From an uncultured Flavobacteriales bacterium (GTDB lineage Bacteria; Bacteroidota; Bacteroidia; Flavobacteriales_D; Crocinitomicaceae), in the NCBI GenBank assembly GCA_903939755.1, contig CAJAII010000020.1, positions 1 to 64,000 on the forward strand: a stretch of DNA of 64,000 nt, in the 5' to 3' direction. Shown here piece after piece: positions 16,813 through 27,100 of the stretch. Position 1 is the first letter of the stretch; every line of letters starts with the position of its first letter. Both the position numbers and the translations under genes were made by a program. The notes below the pieces were generated by a model. It was not told the origin of the DNA and did not search any database. It saw only the letters and a list, made by a program, of their open reading frames with translations.

Positions 16813-18290
16813 TATTCTCTCCATGTTTTCGTAATCCATGTTGCTCCCTGATCTAAAATGCTGTCTCCAGGTCCCCAAGTTCCAGCTTCGTAAAGTATGT
16901 TCTGCATGTTGACTGCTTTCCAATTGGAGGTAATTGACTCAATCCATGTCCATGCTGCTTCTAATTCATCTTGCCGCATAAAAAGTGTTTGGTTTCCTCG
17001 GATAACATCTACAATTAAACGTTCATAGGCATCGGCAAATCGTTCCTTAAATGAATCGAGATAATCAAGTTTTAAGGCAACTGGTTTGTAACGGTAGCCC
17101 CCAGGACCTGGAACTTTTGTCATTTGAACTAGCTCTATGCGCTCTTCAGGTTGTAAGCGAATGATTAATTTGTTATTGTTTAATTTTTCTTTTGAAGGAA
17201 ATATGTTGTGACTTACTTCTTTAAAGTTAATAACGATTTCTGAGTAACGCTTTTTTAATCGTTTGCCAGTTCTGAGATAAAATGGTACTCCTTTCCATCT
17301 CCAATTGTCAACGTATGCTTTTATCGCTACAAATGTTTCTGTTTTAGAATTGTATTTCTCGATATCCTCTAAGTAGGAACTAACTTCTTCTCCCTGAATG
17401 CTTCCCCGCGAATATTGCCCTTTGACTGTATGTGTTAAAACAGATTCTTTCGTTAGCGGACGTAAGGCACGCAAAATTTTTAATTTTTCATTCCGAACTT
17501 CGTCTGCTTGAAGAATATAGGGCGGTTCCATTGCTACTAAACAAAGTAATTGAACCAAATGATTTTGAACCATATCCAGTAAAGCGCCACTATTGTCATA
17601 ATAATCAGCACGTTTTTCTACTCCTAGTTTTTCAGATACGGTGATTTGTATGTTATCGATATGTTGATAATCCCAAGCTCGCTCGAAAAGGTTATTGGCA
17701 AAACGAAGAACCATTAAATTTTGCACCGTTTCTTTACCTAAATAATGATCGATACGATATACCTGATCTTCATGGAACGCATTCATTATTTCCTCATTGA
17801 TAGCATTTGATGATGCTAAACTAAATCCTAAGGGTTTTTCTAAAACAACTTTGCTGTTTTTGTAAATTAAATTACATGCTTTCAAGGTTTGTGCTATTTC
17901 TCCAAAAGCGGAGGATGGAGTAGAGAAATAAAATATATTTTGATGGTTTTTGAATTGATCAAGGTGATTTTTTAAGTCTTGATAGGCCTCTACTGTTGCT
18001 TCGCTCGTTGAAATTAAGCTTATGTTTTTTACAAATTTATTAATTTCATCCTCTGTTGTGTCTTCTTCAGCTGTAGCTAAAAGATGCTTGGTTAGGTCTT
18101 GATAAAACGTTGATTCAGTTTGCGATTTCCGGGTAATTGCTACAATATTGTAGCTTGTTAAAAATTGACCATCTAATTCTCGATGCAGCAGAGCAGGATA
18201 AATTTTCCGAATGGCCAAGTCACCCTCTCCGCCAAAAACAATAATGTTGAAAGGTTCGAATTCTTCTGTGTGTTTTATTTTTTTTGACAT
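16812..18290 (-). CDS. zwf: Glucose-6-phosphate 1-dehydrogenase
   Basis: Oxidises glucose 6-phosphate to 6-phosphogluconolactone with NAD(P)+, supplying NADPH and feeding the Entner-Doudoroff or pentose phosphate route. The nucleotide loop reads FGGEGDLAIRK (19-29), a variant of the usual GASGDL. EKPLG is at 151-155 and the substrate/catalytic motif RIDHYLGKE is at 179-187. At 492 aa it is full length. It is first gene of zwf-pgl-edd behind a consensus promoter. The GGEGDLA variant is seen, as far as I recall, more in proteobacterial enzymes, so transfer of the cluster is possible but unproven. Confidence 0.95.
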   Translation of the reverse strand: MSKKIKHTEEFEPFNIIVFGGEGDLAIRKIYPALLHRELDGQFLTSYNIVAITRKSQTESTFYQDLTKHLLATAEEDTTEDEINKFVKNISLISTSEATVEAYQDLKNHLDQFKNHQNIFYFSTPSSAFGEIAQTLKACNLIYKNSKVVLEKPLGFSLASSNAINEEIMNAFHEDQVYRIDHYLGKETVQNLMVLRFANNLFERAWDYQHIDNIQITVSEKLGVEKRADYYDNSGALLDMVQNHLVQLLCLVAMEPPYILQADEVRNEKLKILRALRPLTKESVLTHTVKGQYSRGSIQGEEVSSYLEDIEKYNSKTETFVAIKAYVDNWRWKGVPFYLRTGKRLKKRYSEIVINFKEVSHNIFPSKEKLNNNKLIIRLQPEERIELVQMTKVPGPGGYRYKPVALKLDYLDSFKERFADAYERLIVDVIRGNQTLFMRQDELEAAWTWIESITSNWKAVNMQNILYEAGTWGPGDSILDQGATWITKTWRE

Positions 18291-18319
18291 ATTGATTGTC
18301 TTGTTTTTTATGTATTTGT

Positions 18320-18350
18320 CAAAAGTACAATAAGTGTATCTTAATTCAAA
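18320..18350 (-). promoter_or_regulatory. Consensus Bacteroidota promoter of zwf-pgl-edd
   Basis: On the minus strand, TTTG (18347-18350) is followed after exactly 19 nt by TACTTTTG (18320-18327). This is a full match to the TTTG-N19-TAnnTTTG consensus of Bacteroidota sigma-ABfr promoters. The box ends 29 nt before the zwf ATG. This is the best promoter seen in the window. Confidence 0.75.
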
Positions 18351-18401
18351 GGTAAGAATAATTATTAGCCAACTATTTATTGTTAATTTCGTACGTTACT
18401 T

Positions 18402-21029
18402 ATGATTCAAATTTTACGCACTGGATTATTTATTGTTGTTAGTTTAAGTTGGTTCTTTGCCCCAACTAACGTTCATGCTCAGAATATCTCTGGAGTTGTG
18501 AATGCGTATATCAATGTCACGAATGTGGGCATTAATTCTGTTACGGTATCAAATGCTTCCAATTATTCCGTTGGTGATGAGGTACTTTTGATTCAAATGA
18601 AAGGGGCAACCATAACAACGGGGAATGTACCAACTTTTGGGACGGTTACTGCTTTAAATAATGCAGGTAATTTCGAATTCGCGACGATTCTAACGAAGGT
18701 GGCGAACACCTTAACCTTTACTTCTAATTTATGTAAATCCTATACTGTAAATGGTTTAGTCCAATTGGTGAAGGTGGCTGTTTATAATAATGTGACTATT
18801 TCTGGAACTGTTACAAGTCAAGTATGGAATGGAACAACAGGTGGTATTGTGGCCATTAAGGCATTAGGAAGTATTACGTTTAACGCAGATATAAATGTTT
18901 CTGGTGCTGGTTTTGTTGGTGGTGCCAATACTACTGGATTTTTCTCCTGTAGTGATCCAAACTGGGCAAATTCTTCCAATTCTTCTGGCAAAAAAGGAGA
19001 AGGGATCGCTACTGCTCCTGTTGGTCAAGAAGGAAACAGAGCGCCGCTTGCTAATGGTGGCGGAGGTTCAAATTCAGGAAACCCTGGTGCTGGTGGTGGT
19101 GGGAATGGTGGCGCTGGGGGAAGAGGTGGAAATGAATGGTACGGAAGTTGTCCATTAAATAGCTCTTTTGGAGTAGGGGGATATAGTTTAAACTATAGTA
19201 ATTATAAAGCATTTTTAGGCGGAGCAGGTGGTGGCGGATATCGAGATAATGGCTTACCTGCAACGGCAGGTAGTAATGGGGGAGGAATGGTTTTTTTAAT
19301 CGCACCACTTATCAATGGGAATAATAATTTAATAACTGCCAATGGGGCGAATGTGATTGGGAATTCAGATTCTGAAGGAGCAGGAGGGGGCGGCGCTGGT
19401 GGTTGTGTTTATTTAATATCAAATTCAGTTACTTCTCCTCTTACTATCAATGTAAAAGGGGGAAATGGTGGTAATATTTTTAGTACATTATGGGCATCCG
19501 CTTGTCATGGTCCTGGTGGCGGTGGCGGTGGTGGAACTATCGTTTTTTCCTCTCCTTCTGTTCCTCTAAACGTTACGAATCAACTTGTTGGTGGAAATTC
19601 TGGAATGGTATTGCATAATGGTCCTCCATGTGCAGGAACAAGTCATGGAGCAATCGCGGGTATTCCTGGTCAACTTTTGTATAATTTTGTTCTTCCTGTT
19701 CCAGGTCCCACGCCTAATCTTGGGGCAGATACAGCTATTTGTGCTGGTCAAGTAATTTCTTTAGCCTTAGACACTTTATTTACTAGTTATTTGTGGAATA
19801 CTGGGGCCACTACTTCTACTATTCAAGTAAATAATCCAGGGATATATTTTGTCGATGTTCCAAGTGGATGCGGATTTATTAGGGATTCAATTGTTGTTTC
19901 GCTGAACAACGTGTCACTTAATTTAGGTCCTGATTTATCAATATGTCAAGGTGATTCGATTCTTCTCCAACTGAATGGAAATTATGCCTCTCAATTATGG
20001 TCCATTGGATCCATTTTGCCAACTGTTATGGTTTCAACAGCCGGTCAATATTCTGCAAGTGTCTTTGACCAAAATGGCTGTTCAGCTACTGATACTATTG
20101 GGCTTAGTATACTGCCAGTTTTTAATACATTTATTACTGATTCATTTTGCATTGGAACGACGTTTAATTTTAACGGGACAATTCTAAGTGGAGCAGGAAC
20201 GTATTTAGATGCTCTGCAAACACAAAATGGCTGCGATTCTATTATCCATTTAACGTTGTCAACACTTTCGCTCCCTATTGTTACGGTAAATAATGTGTCA
20301 ATTTGTGAAGGAGAATCAGCCACATTGATTCCTCTTGGGGCCCTTAACTACATTTGGACACCAGCTAATACACAAAATTTAGATGGTAGTATTTTAGTAA
20401 CGCCATCAAGTACAACTCTTTATCAAGTGGTAGGAATTAATCAAAATGCTTGTGTTTCGCTTCCTCAAAATGCCACTGTAACTGTTTATCCAAATCCATT
20501 AGCCGATTTTTATTTTAATCCACAAGTTATTTCAATGGGGGATCCAACTGGCCACATAGTTAATTCTTCGTTAGGTGCTATTTCATATTCTTGGTCAATT
20601 GGTGGACTTAGTTTTATTGAAAATCAACCTGAATTTGATTATACTTTTCCTTTTTCTGAGGGCTCTCAAATTGTTTCATTGGTGGCTGAATCTGTATTTG
20701 GATGTCTCGATTCGATTAGTAATTCCATACAAATAACCAATGATTTTGCTGTATATGTCCCCAATACATTTACCCCAGATGGTGATGAACACAATCATGT
20801 TTTTCAACCTATTTTTTCTGGTGAGGTAGATCCTGCAAGCTATGGATTTTGGATTTATGATCGTTGGGGAGAATTAATCTTTGAAAGTCATGATATTCAT
20901 GCGTACTGGGATGGGAATTATGGCGACTGCAAAGCGCAAGTGGGTGTGTATTCCTTTATATTATCCTACAGCGCGAGTGCTAGCCCTGACTTAAAAACAT
21001 TTACGGGGAGTGTCTCTTTATTAAAGTAG
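18402..21029 (+). CDS. Glycine-rich secreted protein with T9SS type B (CHU_C) sorting domain
   Basis: A large surface or secreted protein, 875 aa. Residues 1-27 form a signal peptide ending in NVHAQ. An N-terminal beta-rich domain follows (about 28-190). A glycine-rich region covers about 200-375, with runs such as GGGGSNSG and GPGGGGGGG. Then come Ig-like modules with the repeated pattern LGxDxxICxGxxISL...YLWNTGATTSTIQVxxPGxYxVDV. The last ~95 residues (VPNTFTPDGDEHNHVF ... IYDRWGELIFES) are a gliding-motility-type C-terminal domain, the T9SS type B sorting signal. It is expected to cross the outer membrane through a T9SS encoded elsewhere. The glycine-rich segment suggests an adhesive or structural role. 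Confidence 0.85.
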   Translation: MIQILRTGLFIVVSLSWFFAPTNVHAQNISGVVNAYINVTNVGINSVTVSNASNYSVGDEVLLIQMKGATITTGNVPTFGTVTALNNAGNFEFATILTKVANTLTFTSNLCKSYTVNGLVQLVKVAVYNNVTISGTVTSQVWNGTTGGIVAIKALGSITFNADINVSGAGFVGGANTTGFFSCSDPNWANSSNSSGKKGEGIATAPVGQEGNRAPLANGGGGSNSGNPGAGGGGNGGAGGRGGNEWYGSCPLNSSFGVGGYSLNYSNYKAFLGGAGGGGYRDNGLPATAGSNGGGMVFLIAPLINGNNNLITANGANVIGNSDSEGAGGGGAGGCVYLISNSVTSPLTINVKGGNGGNIFSTLWASACHGPGGGGGGGTIVFSSPSVPLNVTNQLVGGNSGMVLHNGPPCAGTSHGAIAGIPGQLLYNFVLPVPGPTPNLGADTAICAGQVISLALDTLFTSYLWNTGATTSTIQVNNPGIYFVDVPSGCGFIRDSIVVSLNNVSLNLGPDLSICQGDSILLQLNGNYASQLWSIGSILPTVMVSTAGQYSASVFDQNGCSATDTIGLSILPVFNTFITDSFCIGTTFNFNGTILSGAGTYLDALQTQNGCDSIIHLTLSTLSLPIVTVNNVSICEGESATLIPLGALNYIWTPANTQNLDGSILVTPSSTTLYQVVGINQNACVSLPQNATVTVYPNPLADFYFNPQVISMGDPTGHIVNSSLGAISYSWSIGGLSFIENQPEFDYTFPFSEGSQIVSLVAESVFGCLDSISNSIQITNDFAVYVPNTFTPDGDEHNHVFQPIFSGEVDPASYGFWIYDRWGELIFESHDIHAYWDGNYGDCKAQVGVYSFILSYSASASPDLKTFTGSVSLLK

Positions 21030-21103
21030 AATGTAGTTGCTTTTCATGCTATTATCTCTAATATTAAGTAGGATTGCTTATTTTTACACTCTATTTCTCC
21101 AAC

Positions 21104-23563
21104 ATGAAATTAATACGACTTTCTTTTTTCCTTATAATTTTTCTTTCAGGAGTTTCATATTCCCAAAATTCATCGCAAGGTGAAGGGATGATAATGGGGA
21201 GGATTGTTAATTCGATCAATGATAAACCCATGGAATATGTCACAGTGCGATTATTCTTGGAAAAAGATTCTAGCTTGATAGCTGGTATTTATTCGGATTC
21301 AGAAGGTAAATTTTTATTTGATAAATTAGTTTTAGGAACTTATTATTTAAAATTTTCTTTCGCTGGTTTTTTAGCAGAGCGTAGTGAATCACTTACCATT
21401 ACTTCAAATCTTAAGGTGCTGAATTTGGGGACTATTTCTATGGAACTTGATAAGACCTTGCAAATTGGACAAGTTGATGTGGTAGGACAAGCAAGTATAT
21501 TAAATGCAGGTATTGATAAAAAAGTGTACAATGTTGCGGAAGATATGTCCGTGAAAGGAGGAACTGCCAACGATGTCCTAAAAAATATTCCGTCAGTGGA
21601 TTTGGATCAAGATGGCCGCATTATGCTTCGTGGCGATGGAGCCGTTACGGTTTTAATTGATGGGCGACCTAGTTCCTTGTCTGGTGGTAATGGAAAAACG
21701 CTGTTGGATGCCCTTCCTGCTGGATCGATCGAAAGAATTGAAATAGTAACAAATCCCTCCGCTAAATATGATCCTGATGGAACTTCTGGAATCATTAACA
21801 TAGTTCTTAAGAAAAATAAATTAAAAGGATTTAATGGTTTGTTGAACGCAAATTTAGGTTCTGGTAATTTAAAAGGTGGAAATGTGGCTGATGGTGGATT
21901 CTCGCTTAGTTATCGAAATTCATTTTTTAATATTTATGGTTCTTACAATGGTCGCTACCTGGATGGCTATCGAAACAACACGTCTTACATCCGTCAAACT
22001 TTTATCAATGACTCCATTTCTATATTAGATCAAAATCGTACAGGTACTGATTTAAATGCCGGAAACACTGCTAGATTTGGCGTTGATTTTACGCTCAAAA
22101 ACAGAAAGTCAATCTCTTTCTCTTCTACTGGAAGCAACGGAAGGAGAGATAGAACCGGGGATTTGTGGAATGGCGTAAAAGATTCGAATGAGGCGCTACT
22201 TTCATTAGGAAGAAGAGAATCTTATGATCCTTCACAACAACATAATTATGACTTCAATGCTAACTTTAAGCAAGATTTTAAGGAAAGCCGTGGAAGTTTT
22301 ATATTAGATGCCAATCAATCGATTGGTATGGAAGCGATTCAAGGCTATTATTTGCAACGTTATTATGGTATAGATTCGGTTTTGAATGGTTCATTACCTT
22401 TGAATCAACGACTATTTAACCAAGAGAAAAATAATATCACTTCCATTCAAGCTGACTTTACTTACTTATGGCCAGCTAAATTAATGCGCTCTGAATTTGG
22501 TGCAAAAACTATTATTCGCGAGCAAGAAGTGAATACTTATTCTGAAACCTACGATTACTCAACTCTTTCTTATTTTGAAGATACGTTGGCTAATTTTCTA
22601 TACCGATACAATGAGAAGATTTTTAGCGCTTATGCTATTTTTGGCCAACAATTAAAAAAGTTTAAGTATCAAGGTGGGGTGCGAATAGAAAAAGCATATC
22701 AAATTCCTAATTTAGTGTCGGATTCAATTAAAATTGTCAATGATTACTTTAATTTCTTTCCATCCGCTCATCTTAAATATGCCTTAACTCCAAAATCTGA
22801 AATTGGATTAAGTTACAGTCGTAGAATTACACGTGCTTCTTCTGGGGATTTAAATCCGTTTACTGCTTATTCTGATCCCTTTAATTTACGACGTGGCAAT
22901 CCATATTTACAGCCTGAATTCATCAATTCGTATGATTTAGCTTATTCGTCGGAAGGTACTAAACTGAATTTCTCTGCCGCCATCTTTTATAGACATACGG
23001 TAAATGCCATTTCTCGGATTAAAGTGTTTTATGATGATAACTCTTCTGCGGTTACATTTGCTAATATTGGCCAGTCTCATAGTTATGGAACTGAATTGAT
23101 TGCCTCTTATAAACCGACAAAATGGTGGCGAAATACCCTTTCAACTAATATTAATTACATTCAATATCAGACCTTAGATGCCAATTGGAATCGTAACGGT
23201 TTTAATTGGAATGTTAAGTACATTGGCTCGGTTGATTTTTGGAAAAAAACCGCTACCATTCAATTAAATGTTAATTATATTGCGCCTAGAATTACGGTAC
23301 AGGGAATCGCACAACGTAAAGGTTCGGTAGAATTGTCTTTTGATAAAAAGTTTAATGATGGCAAATGGACTGTTGGAACGCGTGTGTCAGATATTTTTAA
23401 TCGTCAAGGTTTTTATATGGAAGTCAACCAACTTAATATTTATCAAGTCACCGAATTTAAATGGTTAACTAGGCGTGTTTATTTGACGGTTGCGTATAAG
23501 TTTGGAAAGTTGGAAATGGGTAATAAAGGTAAAACACCTGGTTCAGAAGGTGGTGATCTATAA
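21104..23563 (+). CDS. TonB-dependent receptor, outer membrane beta-barrel family
   Basis: Outer-membrane receptor of about 819 aa from the ATG at 21104 (signal MKLIRLSFFLIIFLSGVSYSQ). Then comes a carboxypeptidase-regulatory-like domain (about 24-115; GRIVNSINDKPMEYVTVRLF...). A plug follows (about 120-235) with IDKKVYNVAEDMSVKGGTANDVLKNIPSVDL and an IDGRPSS motif and AGSIERIEIVTNPSAKYDPDGTSGIINIVLKK. The long barrel ends near residue 800 in aromatic strands (RRVYLTVAYKF). It belongs to the barrel family that lacks a SusD partner. The substrate is unknown; no SusD or siderophore genes adjoin it. The SUI1-type gene begins 2 nt after its stop. Confidence 0.88.
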   Translation: MKLIRLSFFLIIFLSGVSYSQNSSQGEGMIMGRIVNSINDKPMEYVTVRLFLEKDSSLIAGIYSDSEGKFLFDKLVLGTYYLKFSFAGFLAERSESLTITSNLKVLNLGTISMELDKTLQIGQVDVVGQASILNAGIDKKVYNVAEDMSVKGGTANDVLKNIPSVDLDQDGRIMLRGDGAVTVLIDGRPSSLSGGNGKTLLDALPAGSIERIEIVTNPSAKYDPDGTSGIINIVLKKNKLKGFNGLLNANLGSGNLKGGNVADGGFSLSYRNSFFNIYGSYNGRYLDGYRNNTSYIRQTFINDSISILDQNRTGTDLNAGNTARFGVDFTLKNRKSISFSSTGSNGRRDRTGDLWNGVKDSNEALLSLGRRESYDPSQQHNYDFNANFKQDFKESRGSFILDANQSIGMEAIQGYYLQRYYGIDSVLNGSLPLNQRLFNQEKNNITSIQADFTYLWPAKLMRSEFGAKTIIREQEVNTYSETYDYSTLSYFEDTLANFLYRYNEKIFSAYAIFGQQLKKFKYQGGVRIEKAYQIPNLVSDSIKIVNDYFNFFPSAHLKYALTPKSEIGLSYSRRITRASSGDLNPFTAYSDPFNLRRGNPYLQPEFINSYDLAYSSEGTKLNFSAAIFYRHTVNAISRIKVFYDDNSSAVTFANIGQSHSYGTELIASYKPTKWWRNTLSTNINYIQYQTLDANWNRNGFNWNVKYIGSVDFWKKTATIQLNVNYIAPRITVQGIAQRKGSVELSFDKKFNDGKWTVGTRVSDIFNRQGFYMEVNQLNIYQVTEFKWLTRRVYLTVAYKFGKLEMGNKGKTPGSEGGDL

Positions 23564-23565
23564 TT

Positions 23566-23928
23566 ATGAAAAATTTCTTTTATGTCAAAAAAAATAAAAG
23601 TCTGATAAACGTTGTTTATTCAACGAATCCAAATTTTGAATACCAATCCAGTAATAATGAAGAGCAAGAAACCTTGGAGGTTGGTTCGCAAGCGCTTTAT
23701 GTTTCGATAGACAGAAAACAACGTGCAGGAAAAGAAGTGACGCTAATTGAAGGGTTTATCGGCTCAACAGATGACCTGAAAGAATTAGGAAAAGCGCTTA
23801 AATCTAAATGTGGTGTGGGCGGTACTGTGAAAGATGGGGAGATATTAATTCAAGGAAATTTTAAGGATAAAATTTTTGATTACCTAATGAAGGAAGGATA
23901 TTCCAAAACAAAGAAAAAGGGGGGGTAA
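23566..23928 (+). CDS. SUI1/YciH-type translation initiation factor
   Basis: A 120-aa cytoplasmic protein with the eIF1/SUI1 fold: DRKQRAGKEVTLIEGF, then STDDLKELGKALKSKCGVGGTVKDGEILIQGNFKDKIFDYLMKEGY. The KxxCGxGGTVK motif is the family signature. Bacterial YciH homologues influence start-site choice or stress translation; the exact role is unsettled. A variable basic tail (KTKKKGG) ends the protein. It starts 2 nt after the TonB receptor, so it is probably co-transcribed with it, an odd pairing. Confidence 0.9.
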   Translation: MKNFFYVKKNKSLINVVYSTNPNFEYQSSNNEEQETLEVGSQALYVSIDRKQRAGKEVTLIEGFIGSTDDLKELGKALKSKCGVGGTVKDGEILIQGNFKDKIFDYLMKEGYSKTKKKGG

Positions 23929-24117
23929 CAAACTTCTTTATCAAATTGTTTCTTCGCTAATTGGTGGACTTCTTCCAATGCAATACTTGCGTTTTCTTAT
24001 ATTATTCAATAACTAGCTTTCTAATTCAAACGATTATCTATCAGTTATTTGTTGGAAGAATTTTGCACCTTAATTCTTTTTGCTTATTTTTAAAAACAAA
24101 TTAAGAAATCTAAGACT

Positions 24118-27100
24118 ATGAAAAAATCGGTACTTTTTATCACGCTATTGTTTTTCGCTCAACATTTTTTCGCTCAAACATATGATGCGGGCTTTTTAGA
24201 CGGAAGAATAATGTTTCAATTAAAAGGGGACATTTATCCAAACCAAAGTAAAGTGGGTCAAGTCGATCCAAATGATTATTCATTAGTAGAAGAACTAAGC
24301 CAATACCCGGAATTAGCAACCTTGCTGGAAGGGGTAGAGATAAGTAAAATTGAAAGACCAAGTTATTATACTTATCGTCCCTCATTAATGAATATTTACC
24401 GTATTTATTTTACGGATTTTGAGAAAGTAGAAGAATTGATCCGTAGATTAAATACCCTTTCAAACATCGTCTTTGCTGAAAAAGAACCACTTTACAAATC
24501 CGATTATGTCCCTAACGATACCTATCATACAGGAACAGATAAATGGTATCACACACTTGTTGGTTCTGAAGCAGCCTGGAATATTAGTTTAGGCCGTAAC
24601 CAAGTTAAGGTGGCTATTGTAGATAATGCAGTGTATTCAGTTCATAATGATTTAACGGTTTTTAAACAATATGATGTAGCTGATAATGATTTTAATGCAG
24701 CGCCTCCCTTAACTTATGCGCAAGATAATGGATGGTCGCATGGAACGCATTGTGCTGGTTTAGCGACAGCTGATATCAATAATGCAACTGGTATTGCATC
24801 GCTTGGAGCAAATGTTGAATTGATTGGTGTTAAAACAACACCAAATAGTGCAACGAATTCAGGGGGTGTTTGGTATGGATATGCTGGCGTACAATGGGCT
24901 TGCCAAAATGGAGCTCATGTTGTTAGTATGTCTTTCGGTGGCCCAACTAATTCTGGCGCAATGCAAACGTTGATAAATGCTTATCCAGAGATTGTATTTA
25001 TGGCTGCTGCTGGTAATGATGGAAACACGACTGTTCAGTATCCTGCTGGATATGCAAATGTGATTGGTGTTGGTTCAGTTGATTTTAATGACAGTCGTTC
25101 AAGTTTCTCTAATTATAATGGAGCTACTGCATTTGTTGACATCGCTTCGCCAGGTGGATTTTCATATGGTGGGCTACAAAGTACTGTTTATTCAACAACG
25201 GGAAATACGTATGCTAAAATGAGTGGCACTTCTATGGCTACGCCTTTTGCGGCTGGCTTAGTTGGATTAATGTTAAGTGTGAATCCTAGTTTATCCCCGG
25301 CTCAAGTATTAAGTTGTTTGCTTTCTACGGGAACAGTAATTAATCAGAATATAGGTCCACGGATTAATGCACTAGCGGCCCTTCAGTGTGCTACTACCGG
25401 TTTAATAGCAGGAAATCCAATTCCTAACTTTTTTGGAATTTCAACTACAATTATTGAAGGAGATTCGGTTCAATTTTATGATAATTCGGCAAATGGTGGA
25501 AATGCTATTACTTCTTGGCAATGGAGTTTTCCTGGTGGAACTCCTGCTACTTTCAATGGACAAAATCCACCAATGATAACCTATTCGGTGGCTGGAGTTT
25601 ATAATGTTTCTTTAACGGTAACTAATTCTCAAACGAATGCCACCAAAACAAAGAACAGCTACATTACAGTAAATATTGCTCCTTATGGAAATTGGATTGT
25701 CCAAAACTCTGCCTTTTCGCAAGCGTCTCGAGGGATTAATCATATATCTATCGTGGATCAAAATGTAATTTGGGCAACTGCTTTTGATGGTAGTGGGGCC
25801 GCAGCAAATGTGCAGCAATTTACTAAAACAATAAATGGTGGTACAACATGGACGCCTGGAAGTATTAATCTCGGAAATGCTGGTTTAGGTGTTTCAATGA
25901 TTCATGCACTTAATTCAACCACTGCCTGGTTGGCGGCCTATCCAAATGCTGCTGGTCAAGTTGGTGGGATATGGAAAACTACCAATGGGGGAACCACTTG
26001 GACTCGTCAAAATACCGCTACCTTTAACAATGCCGCTTCATTTACGAATGTCGTTTATTTTTGGAATGCGAATGAAGGGGTGTGTCAAGGTGATCCAATA
26101 AATGGAGAATTCGAAATTTATCGTACTATAAACGGTGGTACAACATGGACTTTGGTCCCAGGTGCGAATATCCCAAATCCGAATGCTGCAAATGAATATG
26201 GCTATGTTCGACAGATTGAAGTAGTGGGAGATAACGTTTGGTTTAGTACAAGTAAAGGTCGAATTTATCACTCAGCTAATCGAGGTGCCAATTGGGTGGT
26301 CTATTCCACACCTGTGTTGGATTTTGGTGGCGGAGTTACAACAAATATGAGTGCTAATTTCTCGTTTAGTTCGCCAACCGATGGTATTATTGTTAATGTA
26401 AATGCCAACGTTTATAAAACAACCAATTCAGGTGCCACTTGGACAACTGTTACTCCGGTCGGGACTGTTTTTACAACAGGATTGTGTGCTGTTCAAGGTA
26501 CGAATACAATATTTTCAACAGGTTCTGCTGTTGGTGGATCTGGTTCATCTTATAGCCTAGATGCTGGAATTAATTGGACAACCATCGATACGGATCAACA
26601 TTTATATGTAGATTTTATTAATCCGTCCATTGGCTGGTCTGGTTGGTTTAATACAAATGCTACTCAGAATGGGATGTGGAAATGGAATAATTTATCCAGT
26701 CCTCTTAATGTTGCCTTTAATGGTAGTCCTTCAAATGTATGTGTAGGTGATACAATCGCATTTACTGATATGACTACGGGTGGAACTATCACAAGTTGGA
26801 ATTGGAGTTTTCCTGGAGGTTCACCATCGGTGTCTACACTAGCTAATCCTTTCGTTACTTATGCTGCGCCAGGAACTTATTCGGTTTCGCTTACGGTGTC
26901 TGATGGCACTTATTTAAGTTCTTTTCAGGATAGTACGTATGTGGAAGTATTTGTCCTTCCGTCTGCGCCATCTGTTATCACCGGAAATTTAAATCCATGT
27001 CCTTTAGCGGTAGAAAACTATTCGGTGATCAATGTGCCTAATGTATTTTATTCTTGGACACTTGCTCCAGGGTGGCTTGGTACCAGTAGTTCAAATACAA

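Noticed and set aside
18895-19308. Frames of 85-87 aa within the glycine-rich gene
   Set aside because: Low-complexity DNA keeps alternative frames open; the in-frame protein has signal peptide and sorting domain.
24140-24385. Antisense frame within the protease gene
   Set aside because: It is wholly inside the signal and propeptide region of the protease and shows no independent features.
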